Shown here one piece after another: positions 52,672 to 60,505 of a stretch of DNA of 60,505 bases. Where the stretch lies: positions 1 to 60,505 of the forward strand of contig JAHEDI010000021.1 in NCBI GenBank assembly GCA_024641305.1. Reading direction: 5' to 3'. A model generated the notes under the pieces. That model ran no database searches and had not been told where the DNA came from. It saw only the letters and a list, made by a program, of their open reading frames with translations. The translations under genes were made by a program, and so were the position numbers. The first letter of the stretch is position 1; each line of letters opens with the position of its first letter. This DNA comes from a bacterium (lineage in GTDB: Bacteria > Actinomycetota > Acidimicrobiia > Spongiisociales > JAENVV01).

Positions 52672-54471
52672 ATGCCGAAACGTCCCGCCCCCGCAGCCTG
52701 GGTGCTGAGCGCACTCATCGTCGGTACGGTGGCTGTTGACCCATTCGGATTCGCACCATTTGGACCCATCAAGTGGCTGCTCGTCACGGCGTGCGCTTTC
52801 GGAGCCTTGTGGTTGGGGATCGCCGCCAAGCTCCAGGTTCACCGGTCCAGCCTGTGGGGTTGGATCACGTTCCTGATCTGGGGTGCGGTGGTTAGCCTGC
52901 CGGCCCTTGACCCGGTGCATACGTGGATCGGAACGCCTGATCGTCGACTGGGTCTTGTCACGGTGGGTGGCTTCGCCGCAGCCTATTGGGCGGCCCAAAG
53001 CTTGCGCCAGCACGACGTAGGTCTATTCAGCCGGGGGTTCGCCGTTGCGCTGTGGGTATCCGTCGTGGCCGCAGCCTTGGAGGCGGCCGTCTTGGTGCGC
53101 GGGCCGTTTGATTTCCCGGGGCCACGAATTGGCGGCCCATTCGGGACGCCGGCCTATCTCGGGGCCGCCCTCGTCCTGTTTATCCCGATCGGGATCGCCA
53201 CTGCCCCAACGCTGCCAACCCGCGCCTGGCAGATGGCCGCCCGAATCGCCTCGGGGGCCGGCGGAATCGTGTTGCTGGCTACCCAGACCAGAGGCGCCCT
53301 TGTCGGGGCGGTCGCCGCCGCCGCTTTCACGTTCCCGGCCTGGTCCAGATGGGCGAGAGTCAACCGACTGGCCCTCCTCGCGGCGGGTGGCACGACACTC
53401 CTCATCTTGACCGTGACAAGTATCGGACCGCGCCTGGTCGACGCGGCCAACTTCGACGACGGCGCGGCGGCCGGACGGTTGGCGGAATGGACTGCCGGCC
53501 TCGATGCCATCGCCTCATCGCCGCTCGTCGGGACGGGTTTCGAGGGCTATCGAGTTGCATTCCCCACCGTTGTCTCGGTCGAGTACGTCCAGAGCTATGG
53601 CCGAACGTTCGCGACAGATCGCGCTCACAACGGTCTTATCGACGTCACCATCTGGACCGGGCTCATCGGGGGGATCTTCTATCTCGTCGCTTTCGGGTTC
53701 CTGTTCAGGCGTGCCTGGCAGGCTGTCAGGCGGGGCAATGTCTGGCTGGCCGGTTTTGCAGGGGCGGTGGTCGGCTACCTGATTCAACAGCAGTTCCTGT
53801 TTCCGGTAGCCGAGATAGATGGGGCGTTCTGGGCGGCGGCCGGTGTGCTCGTGGCGCACACTCAGCCCACCAGTGCCAGCCGACAGTTTCCGCTGAGCAC
53901 TCGTTTTGTCGCCTTGTTGATGGCAGCCGCAGTCGCCACATTCGGTGTAACCGACGTTCTGGCCGACCATGACGCCAAGCAGGGATCGATCGAGGATCTG
54001 GCTCGGTTCGAGTCCGCCGTAAGACTTCGGCCCGACTCGATTCGGTATCGATTGCTCGCAGCCAACGCCAACGTTGACGCAGATATCGGTCGGGCCTTGG
54101 ACCACCTGGTCCGGGCACGCACGATCTCGCCAGGCGACCCGATCCTCGCCATCAGGGAGGCGGAACTCCTGTCGGACCGGGCCACAGCCACCGGACGGCA
54201 ATTCGACGCAGAAGATGCCGTTCGAGCGTGGCGAGATCTGGCAATCAGCGATCCCAACCACCCAACGGTTCAGCTTGCCCTCGGGGTGGCCGAGGTAACG
54301 GTCGGAAACGAACCGGAGGCTGAAGCTGCCTGGAAGAAGGCCGAATTGCTGGCCCCTGACAGCCCGGAGCCAGCTCATAATCTCGCCATCCTTTTCCGAT
54401 CGCAGGGACGAGACGAGGAAGCCGCGGCGGCCGAAGCTCGCGCCAAAGCCCTTGAAGAGAATCGGATCTGA
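52672..54471 (+). CDS. O-antigen-ligase-like membrane protein with TPR tail
   Basis: I start at ATG 52672 (599 residues). The first ~430 residues contain about eleven to twelve helices with the Wzy_C/O-antigen ligase pattern (ATQTRGALVGAVAAAAF, a periplasmic loop with GRLAEWTAGLDAIASSPLVG and RAHNGLIDV). The C-terminal ~160 residues are helical TPR-like repeats (LALGVAEVTVGNEPEAEAAW, PEPAHNLAILFRSQGRDEEA). It probably transfers or polymerises a surface glycan. Confidence 0.75.
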   Translation: MPKRPAPAAWVLSALIVGTVAVDPFGFAPFGPIKWLLVTACAFGALWLGIAAKLQVHRSSLWGWITFLIWGAVVSLPALDPVHTWIGTPDRRLGLVTVGGFAAAYWAAQSLRQHDVGLFSRGFAVALWVSVVAAALEAAVLVRGPFDFPGPRIGGPFGTPAYLGAALVLFIPIGIATAPTLPTRAWQMAARIASGAGGIVLLATQTRGALVGAVAAAAFTFPAWSRWARVNRLALLAAGGTTLLILTVTSIGPRLVDAANFDDGAAAGRLAEWTAGLDAIASSPLVGTGFEGYRVAFPTVVSVEYVQSYGRTFATDRAHNGLIDVTIWTGLIGGIFYLVAFGFLFRRAWQAVRRGNVWLAGFAGAVVGYLIQQQFLFPVAEIDGAFWAAAGVLVAHTQPTSASRQFPLSTRFVALLMAAAVATFGVTDVLADHDAKQGSIEDLARFESAVRLRPDSIRYRLLAANANVDADIGRALDHLVRARTISPGDPILAIREAELLSDRATATGRQFDAEDAVRAWRDLAISDPNHPTVQLALGVAEVTVGNEPEAEAAWKKAELLAPDSPEPAHNLAILFRSQGRDEEAAAAEARAKALEENRI

Positions 54472-54523
54472 AAAGTATTGAACCATTTATCGACCCCTGA
54501 CGTTATTGGGCATGGGAGCAGAA

Positions 54524-55045
54524 GTGGCCACACCACCAAGGTATGACGGAATCGAAGTCGTTGTTGCCCGCACGGCGCAGCCCGACTTCCCGAGTTTTTA
54601 CCAGGAGAATTACAAAAGCGTGACGAGGGCGATCGTCGCCACGGTTCGCGATGTGGATCTTGCTGCTGAGGCAACCGATGAAGCCATGGCCAGGGCCTAT
54701 GCCAACTGGTTCAAGGTTGAACGGTATGACAACCCCGCCGGGTGGGTCTACCGGGTGGGCGTCAACTGGGCGATTTCCGCCCAACGCCGTCGAAATCGAA
54801 CGTCCAAGTATCAGTCACAATCGGTCACCGAGCTACCTCACCTGGTCGAACCTGATCTGTACCGGGCCCTCGGTGCGCTCGACTCCAAGCTTCGGTCTGT
54901 AGTGGTGTGCCGGTACCTCCTCGACTGGACAACCGAACAGACCGCCGAAGCTCTCGCCATCCGCCCCGGAACTGTCAAAAGCCGCCTCCATCGGGCACTT
55001 GAGCAACTCACGAACCAGCTATCCCATCTGAAGGACCCCGCATGA
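54524..55045 (+). CDS. SigE-family ECF sigma factor
   Basis: GTG 54524 has GGGAG five bases upstream and gives 173 residues; ATG 54512 is possible. Region 2 is FPSFYQENYKSVTRAIVATV to NPAGWVYRVGVNWAISAQRR, and region 4 is LLDWTTEQTAEALAIRPGTV followed by KSRLHRALEQL. The stop overlaps the ATG of the next gene (ATGA), so the neighbour is probably its membrane regulator. The likely role is a cell-envelope or other stress response. Confidence 0.85.
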   Translation: MATPPRYDGIEVVVARTAQPDFPSFYQENYKSVTRAIVATVRDVDLAAEATDEAMARAYANWFKVERYDNPAGWVYRVGVNWAISAQRRRNRTSKYQSQSVTELPHLVEPDLYRALGALDSKLRSVVVCRYLLDWTTEQTAEALAIRPGTVKSRLHRALEQLTNQLSHLKDPA

Positions 55046-56817
55046 GCATCGAAGACGACCTCCGCCAACATTTCAAGTCAGACCAGCCGACCGCCCCGAG
55101 CACCGGCCTGGGACCCGAAGCCATCATGCGTATCGGGCAAGAGCATCGCAAGACCAGCCGGATACGATCAACTGCGGCCGGATTCGTCGTCGTGAGCGCG
55201 GCGGTTCTGGTCGTGCTGACCCTCCCCAACACCGGAGCCGATCGGACGACCGATCCGGTGGCCATCGAAGCCCCCTCCACGACGACGATCCTCAGGGGCG
55301 ACGCAGGTCCTGGCGACGCTCCCTCCCGGGTTGCGGTCGAGACCCGGGTCGTTGAATCGGCTGGACTGACGTGGACCATCACTGAGCCAACCCTCGGATG
55401 GGCCCGTCGCATGGTTGCCGACAGCACCGGGTTCTACGCCCTGTCGACCGCCCCGGGAACCACCTGGGAAGACGCCAGCGAAGCCAACGGGTATCGAATC
55501 CCCGAGTCGCTCTACTACTCGGCTGACGGTATCAACTGGACCGTCCGCGATCTCCCCGACGACCAGTATGTTGCCGACTTCGGCGCCAGCAACGGCACCT
55601 TGTATCTACTCGGCACCTCGGCCGCCACTTCCGACCCGGCCGGTCCTGTCGAAACCTGGTTGGCTACCTCATCGGACCTTGGCGAAACATGGGATCGCCA
55701 AACCCTGCCGGACGACACTCACCCCGCTCCGGTGGGATTGGGCGACTACGTCTACGGAAACACCGCGGCCAGCCTGGCGGTCCATGACAGCACCGCCCTG
55801 GCGTCTGTACGCACCAACTACTGGGTCGACGTCTACCAGCTCGCTCCGGCGAAATACCGGGATGGGAATTTCGATATCCGCCAAACGGAAAGCGGCATCG
55901 ACGTGTTCGACCTGAGCGGCGTCCAGGCTCTTGAGCGAGCCTGCGATGACGCTTGGTATCACTATGAGCTCGACACGCCTCCGGCGGATCGGGTGCCTGA
56001 TTTTATCCCCGAAGCCTGCCAGAACCTGGAGGGTGCTTGGGCCGAGCCAACCAACATCGTATTCACGGCTACCTGGGAAGAGCTCGGTGTGGCCGACGTC
56101 GGTCCACTGTCATATTCCGATCTGTACATGTCGGTTGACCGTGGCGCCCTTGTAGCGCTCGAAAGCCCGTTCCCTGAGACCACCGAATCGATGCAGCTAT
56201 CAGGAGACGCCGCCGGGTTCTGGGCGACCGCCTGGGGAACTTCTGATTCGTCGCAGGACTGGACCTCGAGCCTCTGGACCTCAGCTGACGGCCTTTCATG
56301 GACCGAAGTCACACCTTCCGGTACGTATGAAGCGACGCCGATCGGAACGTTCAGGGATCAACTGATTGCCATAACCTATGGCGAGCACGGCTCAACCCTC
56401 TTGGCCCTTCAAAACGGCAACTGGGACGAAGTCAATGTGGACGCCGCTCTCGGCCCGTTACCCGAAAACAGCGAGCGGTGGATTGGACAAGGCGGCGCCG
56501 GTGCCATGGGCCTCTGGCTGACCTCCCAGACGACTACCTATTCCAACGGCGCAGGTGACCTCGAGACGACTACCACCCTCAACCCGACCGACTCCTACTA
56601 CGAAGGCGGCCAAACCAGCTTCGATCTGCTGTTTTCGGAGGACCTGGTGCATTGGTCGGTCATTGATTTGAACGACTTCATGGGGTCGGTCGCGACCGGA
56701 GGCAACATGTGGCTAAACCAGATCGCCGTGAGCGACACGGCCATCTACTTTACGGTGAACGGGTACAACCAGGACTCCAACGAAACCTACGCAGCCGCCG
56801 TGGTCGGCAGGCGGTAG
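55042..56817 (+). CDS. Membrane-anchored beta-propeller-like protein coupled to the sigma factor
   Basis: This 591-residue protein has about 45 cytoplasmic residues, one helix (STAAGFVVVSAAVLVVLTLP), and a large extracytoplasmic region rich in W/T/D repeats (DGINWTVRDLPDD, SSDLGETWDRQTLPDD, SADGLSWTEVTPSG), like BNR/sialidase blades. The layout (ATGA overlap with an ECF sigma factor, one TM) is that of an anti-sigma factor, but no zinc-containing anti-sigma domain is recognisable in the short N-terminus. Confidence 0.72.
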   Translation: MSIEDDLRQHFKSDQPTAPSTGLGPEAIMRIGQEHRKTSRIRSTAAGFVVVSAAVLVVLTLPNTGADRTTDPVAIEAPSTTTILRGDAGPGDAPSRVAVETRVVESAGLTWTITEPTLGWARRMVADSTGFYALSTAPGTTWEDASEANGYRIPESLYYSADGINWTVRDLPDDQYVADFGASNGTLYLLGTSAATSDPAGPVETWLATSSDLGETWDRQTLPDDTHPAPVGLGDYVYGNTAASLAVHDSTALASVRTNYWVDVYQLAPAKYRDGNFDIRQTESGIDVFDLSGVQALERACDDAWYHYELDTPPADRVPDFIPEACQNLEGAWAEPTNIVFTATWEELGVADVGPLSYSDLYMSVDRGALVALESPFPETTESMQLSGDAAGFWATAWGTSDSSQDWTSSLWTSADGLSWTEVTPSGTYEATPIGTFRDQLIAITYGEHGSTLLALQNGNWDEVNVDAALGPLPENSERWIGQGGAGAMGLWLTSQTTTYSNGAGDLETTTTLNPTDSYYEGGQTSFDLLFSEDLVHWSVIDLNDFMGSVATGGNMWLNQIAVSDTAIYFTVNGYNQDSNETYAAAVVGRR

Positions 56818-56831
56818 CCACGAACACGGGT

Positions 56832-56859
56832 GGTGCTCGCCCAGGATGGGGCGGGCACC
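56832..56859. terminator. Terminator-like hairpin between convergent genes
   Basis: GGTGCTCGCCC and GGGCGGGCACC can fold around AGGATG with an internal mismatch. It sits between the sigma-partner gene (plus) and the selenoprotein gene (minus), so it may end either. It lacks a T-run. Confidence 0.4.
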
Positions 56860-56868
56860 CGCTGCCCG

Positions 56869-57402
56869 CTAGGGGATCGCCGCCATCACCTCGTCGAGAT
56901 CAGCATGATCGCCGGCGTGGTCCTCGAAGTCGGCATATAACAGTTCGTCGCCCGGTCCGATTACCAGGGTGGCACCCAGCTGGAATGGTCGGCGACCGCT
57001 CTTGTGTTGGCGATGGCCGGCCGCCAGGCTGCGCGCCCCCGCCGCCAGGGCGGACGGTTTGGCGATGGAAGCCAGTCCGAGCCGTCCGGTTCCGACGAGT
57101 TCGGCAGCCAACCCATCTTCGTCGAGGAGGACGTCGAAAGGCACCCGCTCATCTTCAATGAACGCCTGGGCATAGCGCTTGCCACCGGTTCCAATGGCGA
57201 CCACGGTCGCCCCTGTCGCTTTGATCTCTTCGTATCTGTCGCGGACCTGACCGGCCCGCTCTCGGCAGGTCAGTCAGCCAAAGTGCCTGAGGAACAGGAC
57301 AATGGCCGGCGTTTCCGCCCATCGGTCGCCGAGGCGATGCTCGCCACCCTCAGGGTCGATCAACACGTGATCAGCTAGCTCTCCGACGTCAAAGGATCTC
57401 AT
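56869..57402 (-). CDS. SelL-related redox selenoprotein (UxxC), thioredoxin fold
   Basis: ATG 57402 overlaps the stop of the upstream lipoprotein gene (ATGA). Reading UGA at 57274-57276 as selenocysteine gives 177 residues. The motif FLRHFGULTCRE has Sec43 where related AhpC/TSA_2 (PRXL2/SelL-related) proteins have Cys in FLRHFGC..CR. Downstream sequence (GATVVAIGTGGKRYAQAF, FDVLLDEDGLAAELVGTG, TLVIGPGDELLY) continues in the same frame and shows the peroxiredoxin-like fold, so the UGA is not a real stop. It is probably a thiol/selenol redox enzyme in the cytoplasm. A gene finder would call only the last 111 residues or nothing. Confidence 0.88.
57247..57273 (-). promoter_or_regulatory. bSECIS-like stem in the redox selenoprotein gene
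   Basis: Right after the UGA, CTGACC and GGTCAG pair with each other. The interior can pair further (CC with GG) around GAGAGC. Position and G-containing apical loop fit a bacterial SECIS. It lies within the coding sequence. Confidence 0.65.
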
Positions 57403-58343
57403 GGTCCGAACGAGTCCATCGGCGTCACGTTATCTTCGGCAGGCAAGTCGATGATGACGTTCCCGTCGTAATCGAACAGGTCATATTGCATCGACAAAAC
57501 TCCCGCCGCGCTGACATCCTCATATGAGATCGCATATCGCGAGATCCAGTTGTCAGCGGTTATCCAAACGTCCATCGGGAGCTGCTCGATCCCTGAAGCT
57601 CGCAGCTCCTCCACCGTAACGCCACCTCCGAGGTCGCCAAGCAGTTCAATGTCGAACAGGATTCGATAATGGGTGGCCTCTTCCCCGCGAATCGTCTCCG
57701 TGCCCACCACCGACAACTCGCCGCCGGCATCGAGGTACGAGGTTAGGGCGGCCACCGGGCTGGTGTTTTCAACCCCGGCCAGCCCCGCCGTATTGATCGC
57801 ATCGTCGCTTGGCAGCTGAACCCAGTCAGTGGTGACGCCCATGATCGCAAAGATCGGGAACTTCATATAGGCAGTATCCCCGTCAAAAATGAACCGCACA
57901 TCGGACAGATCTCCGAAGGCGGAAAGGTCGATGCCTTCAGTTGCGGCCGCACCTTCAAATGCCTCGCTCATGTCCATCTTCATCTCAAGGCGATCGGGGT
58001 TGAACGCTCCTTCCATATAGATCGTGAAAGCTTGGGGCAATTCTGGGGTAGCTGCCAGCATCAAACTCGCCTCAAAGCGTCCTGAAGTCGCTGCGGCGGA
58101 CTGTACAGCCGCTTCGCGGAAGGCGGCCAGATCAGTGGATGAGGCCGGCGTTCCCTCGGCGGCCGTGGTAGTCGGAGATGCCACGGTCGTTGGTGTCTCG
58201 ACCATGGTCGTCGTGGTTTCTGCCACCGTTGCTTCGGTGACAACCGGCGCTGTGGTGGCCGCTGGATCGTCTACGACGTCCGTGGCACCACCCCCGCAGG
58301 CGGCGAGTACGAGCATAAGTGCGGTGATACGGATCAGTTTCAC
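57399..58343 (-). CDS. LppX/LprG-like lipoprotein
   Basis: This 314-residue lipoprotein has a lipobox (LVLAAC), a Thr-rich linker of about 50 residues, and a C-terminal half-barrel domain resembling the LppX/LprAFG family: SGRFEASLMLAATPE, IYMEGAFNPDRLEMKMDM, DTAYMKFPIFAIM and THYRILFDIELL. Family members bind or shuttle lipids at the membrane. The gene overlaps the selenoprotein gene, so the two are co-translated. Confidence 0.72.
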   Translation of the reverse strand: MKLIRITALMLVLAACGGGATDVVDDPAATTAPVVTEATVAETTTTMVETPTTVASPTTTAAEGTPASSTDLAAFREAAVQSAAATSGRFEASLMLAATPELPQAFTIYMEGAFNPDRLEMKMDMSEAFEGAAATEGIDLSAFGDLSDVRFIFDGDTAYMKFPIFAIMGVTTDWVQLPSDDAINTAGLAGVENTSPVAALTSYLDAGGELSVVGTETIRGEEATHYRILFDIELLGDLGGGVTVEELRASGIEQLPMDVWITADNWISRYAISYEDVSAAGVLSMQYDLFDYDGNVIIDLPAEDNVTPMDSFGP

Positions 58344-58482
58344 AACAGGGCCCCCTTCTGGCTTCCTTCAACCCTACCGTTCCGACCAGTATATGTAGCT
58401 GTCCGAAACCGGACTCCTACCGAGAAACGCCCTCATTGCGGTTCCCATCGGGTACCGTCGATGGGTCGACGAAAGGACAACC

Positions 58483-59175
58483 ATGTGGGTACGAGTGCGC
58501 GGCCTTCTCATCATGATCCGGGTGCTGGCCCCGCTATTGGCATTTCTGGCCATCTGGTTCGCCACCCACCAGGCCATCGACGCCGTCGAGGCAGCCACGG
58601 AGTCCTACCGCGTGGAGGTCGATGCCCGGGTGGACAATATCCGCGAGAGCGTCTCGGGAGCCACCGACGCGCTGACGACCCTGGGGGGCTACGCGGTCGG
58701 CGTACGCGATGCGGTCAGCCGCCAGGTGGTCGCCATCCGTAACATCGGCAACCTCCAGGTCCCATTGCCAACGGTTCTCGGGTATGACATTCCCGACATC
58801 GATGTGACCCTGCCTGGATCGAACGAGGTGAAACGGTTGACCGACGGCATCGAAGCGGCCGGTCAATCTCTGGGCGACAACCTCGGGGGACTGACCGCGG
58901 TCGGCCAGGTACCTGGCGAAGTGCGCGCCATTGCCGATGAAACCACCGGGCTGGTGACTTCGATCCGAGATACGGTCGTCGGGTGGGCCAAAGCCATTGC
59001 CTGGATCGTCGGGTTGTTCCTGCTCGTCCTTGTGCTTACGCGACTCGGCAACATGGCTCTTGAGATTCGTCGGGGGTGGCGAATGCTCACGACCGGCATC
59101 GACGTCCCATCCGACGCGCTCGCCGCCCTCATGCGGCGGGTGGCCCACCTTGAGGAGCGTCTGGCTAACGCTTGA
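58483..59175 (+). CDS. Two-helix membrane protein of unknown function
   Basis: This 230-residue protein has AAAGGA upstream of its ATG. An N-terminal helix (MIRVLAPLLAFLAIWFATHQ) is followed by a ~130-residue extracytoplasmic coil-like stretch rich in Val, Asp and Glu. A second helix (AIAWIVGLFLLVLVLTRLGN) and a short cytoplasmic tail with a coil (ALMRRVAHLEERLA) follow. No family is recognised. The 3' end overlaps the convergent gene by 11 bases. Confidence 0.62.
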   Translation: MWVRVRGLLIMIRVLAPLLAFLAIWFATHQAIDAVEAATESYRVEVDARVDNIRESVSGATDALTTLGGYAVGVRDAVSRQVVAIRNIGNLQVPLPTVLGYDIPDIDVTLPGSNEVKRLTDGIEAAGQSLGDNLGGLTAVGQVPGEVRAIADETTGLVTSIRDTVVGWAKAIAWIVGLFLLVLVLTRLGNMALEIRRGWRMLTTGIDVPSDALAALMRRVAHLEERLANA

Positions 59176-60505
59176 TAAAGACCTCGTGAGCGGTCCGACT
59201 GGCCGACATTCCATTGATGATTTCGATCTGGTTGGCGTGTACTTGTGAGGGGTGATCCACACCGCACGCCCTGGCCAGGCGCCCCAGTTCGAAGCGCATG
59301 GTCTGGATGAATCGGCCCACCCGGACGCCTTTGTCGGTGGGATCGAGGCCCCGTTGGAGCCATTGGGAGTTGGTGGCAACCCCGGTCGGGCAGCGGCCGG
59401 TGTGGCAGCGTTGGGCCTGGATGCAGCCGGCAGCCATCAACGCTTCACGACCGATGTTGATCATGTCGACTCCGAGAGTCATGGCCAGCAGACCACGATC
59501 GGGCAAGCCGAGACGTCCGCTGCCGATCCACACCACCTTGTCGGCAACGCCGCGCTGGCGGAAGACGTCGTGGACGCGCGGAAACGCATGAAGGAATGGG
59601 AGGGCAACATGGTCCGTGAAGGCCAGTGGCCCGGCCCCGGTGCCACCTTCTCCACCGTCGATGATGATGAAGTCGACGCCCCGTTGGCCTGACACCATTT
59701 GGTCGGCCAGGTTCGACCAGAACTCGATCTCACCGACGGCTGACTTGATGCCGACCGGCAGCCCGGTTTCGGTGGCGAGCAACTCGACAAAGTCGAGCAT
59801 CGAGTCGACATCGTGGAACGCGCTGTGACCTGGGGGGCTGTGACACTCCACACCGACCGGAATTCCCCGAATGTCGGCGATCTCTTGAGTCACTTTGGCG
59901 GCGGGCAGCAGGCCGCCCAGCCCTGGCTTGGCCCCCTGGGACAGCTTCAACTCGATCGCCTTGACCGGAAAGCGGTCGACGTTTTCGAGGAACGTCGATA
60001 AGTCGAAGTTCCCCGCCCGGTCGCGACACCCGAAGTAGCCAGTACCGATCTGCCAAACGAGATCGCCGCCGTGGTCGTGATAGGGCGTGAGACCTCCCTC
60101 ACCGGAGCCGTGCAGGGCTCCGGCCAGCTTGGCTCCCTTGTTGAGCGCGGTTACCGCCGCCCCGGAAAGGGATCCGTAGCTCATCGACGAGATGTTCACA
60201 ATCGAAGACGGCGTAAACGCATGCGGGCGCTGGCGAGCACCACCAAGCACCTTGGCGCCCGGAACGGCCTGACCCTGGTCGAAGGGCATGTCTGGTTTCG
60301 GAAACGCCGCGTGTTTGACGATGACATAGTTCTGCTGGAGATCGAGATCATTGTCGGTACCAAATCCGAACAGGTTGTTCTGTTGTTTGGCTGACGCATA
60401 GATCCAGCGTCGTTGGTCCCGGCTGAAGGGTCGGTCGGCGTCGTTTTGAGTGACAATGTATTGGCGAAGTTCCGGGCCAAGCCGCTCAAGCAGGTAGCGG
60501 AGATG
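59165..60505 (-). CDS. FMN-binding glutamate synthase-like protein, partial
   Basis: The frame runs through the right edge without a start, giving 446 residues here. The FMN-binding (GltB2-like) domain has SSMSYGSLSGAAVTALN, HSPPGHSAFHDV, IIIDGGEGGTGAGPLAF and IGSGRLGLPDR. A [3Fe-4S]-type cluster motif, CIQAQRCHTGRCPTG, follows. It resembles stand-alone glutamate-synthase-like proteins found in Actinobacteria and archaea. The N-terminal part is cut off. Exact reaction unknown. Confidence 0.85.
   Translation of the reverse strand, partial: HLRYLLERLGPELRQYIVTQNDADRPFSRDQRRWIYASAKQQNNLFGFGTDNDLDLQQNYVIVKHAAFPKPDMPFDQGQAVPGAKVLGGARQRPHAFTPSSIVNISSMSYGSLSGAAVTALNKGAKLAGALHGSGEGGLTPYHDHGGDLVWQIGTGYFGCRDRAGNFDLSTFLENVDRFPVKAIELKLSQGAKPGLGGLLPAAKVTQEIADIRGIPVGVECHSPPGHSAFHDVDSMLDFVELLATETGLPVGIKSAVGEIEFWSNLADQMVSGQRGVDFIIIDGGEGGTGAGPLAFTDHVALPFLHAFPRVHDVFRQRGVADKVVWIGSGRLGLPDRGLLAMTLGVDMINIGREALMAAGCIQAQRCHTGRCPTGVATNSQWLQRGLDPTDKGVRVGRFIQTMRFELGRLARACGVDHPSQVHANQIEIINGMSASRTAHEVFIKR

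Noticed and set aside
1-60505. Prophage, insertion sequence, CRISPR array or toxin-antitoxin island
   Set aside because: No integrase, transposase, spacer-repeat series or Cas gene was seen. Most of the many long antisense frames are GC-driven shadows of real genes.

Overview
The window looks like a chromosome segment of a high-GC actinobacterium, possibly of the class Acidimicrobiia (inference). Supporting this are a polyphosphate glucokinase, an F420-type luciferase-like oxidoreductase, a mycoredoxin-type glutaredoxin, an actinobacterial cytochrome c oxidase/CtaG cluster, a 'fenitrothion hydrolase'-type membrane protein, DivIVA-motif and SigE-type proteins, and frequent GTG starts. Gene density is high, with many ATGA/TGATG overlaps. 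I see no phage, insertion sequence, CRISPR array or rRNA operon.

The main discovery is a partial selenocysteine system spread over 40 kb. A tRNA-Sec with anticodon TCA lies at 17742-17836. SelD (41697-42740) carries an in-frame UGA at its active-site position. A SelL-related thioredoxin-fold redox protein (56869-57402) has an in-frame UGA in a UxxC motif. Both UGAs are followed by a stem-loop suited to a bacterial SECIS. Conventional gene calling truncates both proteins. SelA and SelB are not in the window.

Layout. 1-6 kb: end of a YyaL-type protein, HAD phosphatase, DUF3352-like membrane protein, heme A synthase and a transsulfuration pair. 6-16 kb: TerC-family protein behind a probable yybP-ykoY (Mn2+) riboswitch, MFS transporter, lutABC lactate-oxidation operon, quinone oxidoreductase, DsbA-like protein, YbaK deacylase flanked by AACCCTGGGTT-type palindromes, and a structured leader before a TauE/SafE transporter. 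16-27 kb: RodZ-like HTH protein, tRNA-Sec, HflX, polyphosphate glucokinase diverging from 6-phosphogluconate dehydrogenase, aminopeptidase N, F420 oxidoreductase, cation exchanger, and a DAHP-synthase-like/chorismate mutase fusion whose DAHP-synthase active site looks degraded, preceded by a possible Phe-rich leader peptide and hairpin. 27-38 kb: Lgt, CtaB, mycoredoxin, the cytochrome c oxidase operon (ctaC-D-E-F-G) and an opposing cluster of membrane and cupredoxin-like genes. 38-46 kb: hydrolases, the DivIVA-motif/selD/ferredoxin/hydrolase operon, GreA, MgtE and a REC-GGDEF-HD-GYP regulator. 47-60.5 kb: M23 peptidase with SLH-like tail, aminotransferase IV, NAD synthetase, M20 amidohydrolase, O-antigen-ligase/TPR protein, SigE-type sigma factor with a membrane-anchored partner, selenoprotein/lipoprotein pair, and a glutamate-synthase-like FMN protein running off the right edge.

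Together the genes suggest an aerobic, lactate-oxidising, redox-rich lifestyle. Heme O/A synthesis, oxidase subunits and CtaG supply a caa3-type terminal oxidase. LutABC would feed electrons. The tRNA-Sec and selD would support selenoproteins such as the one at 57 kb.
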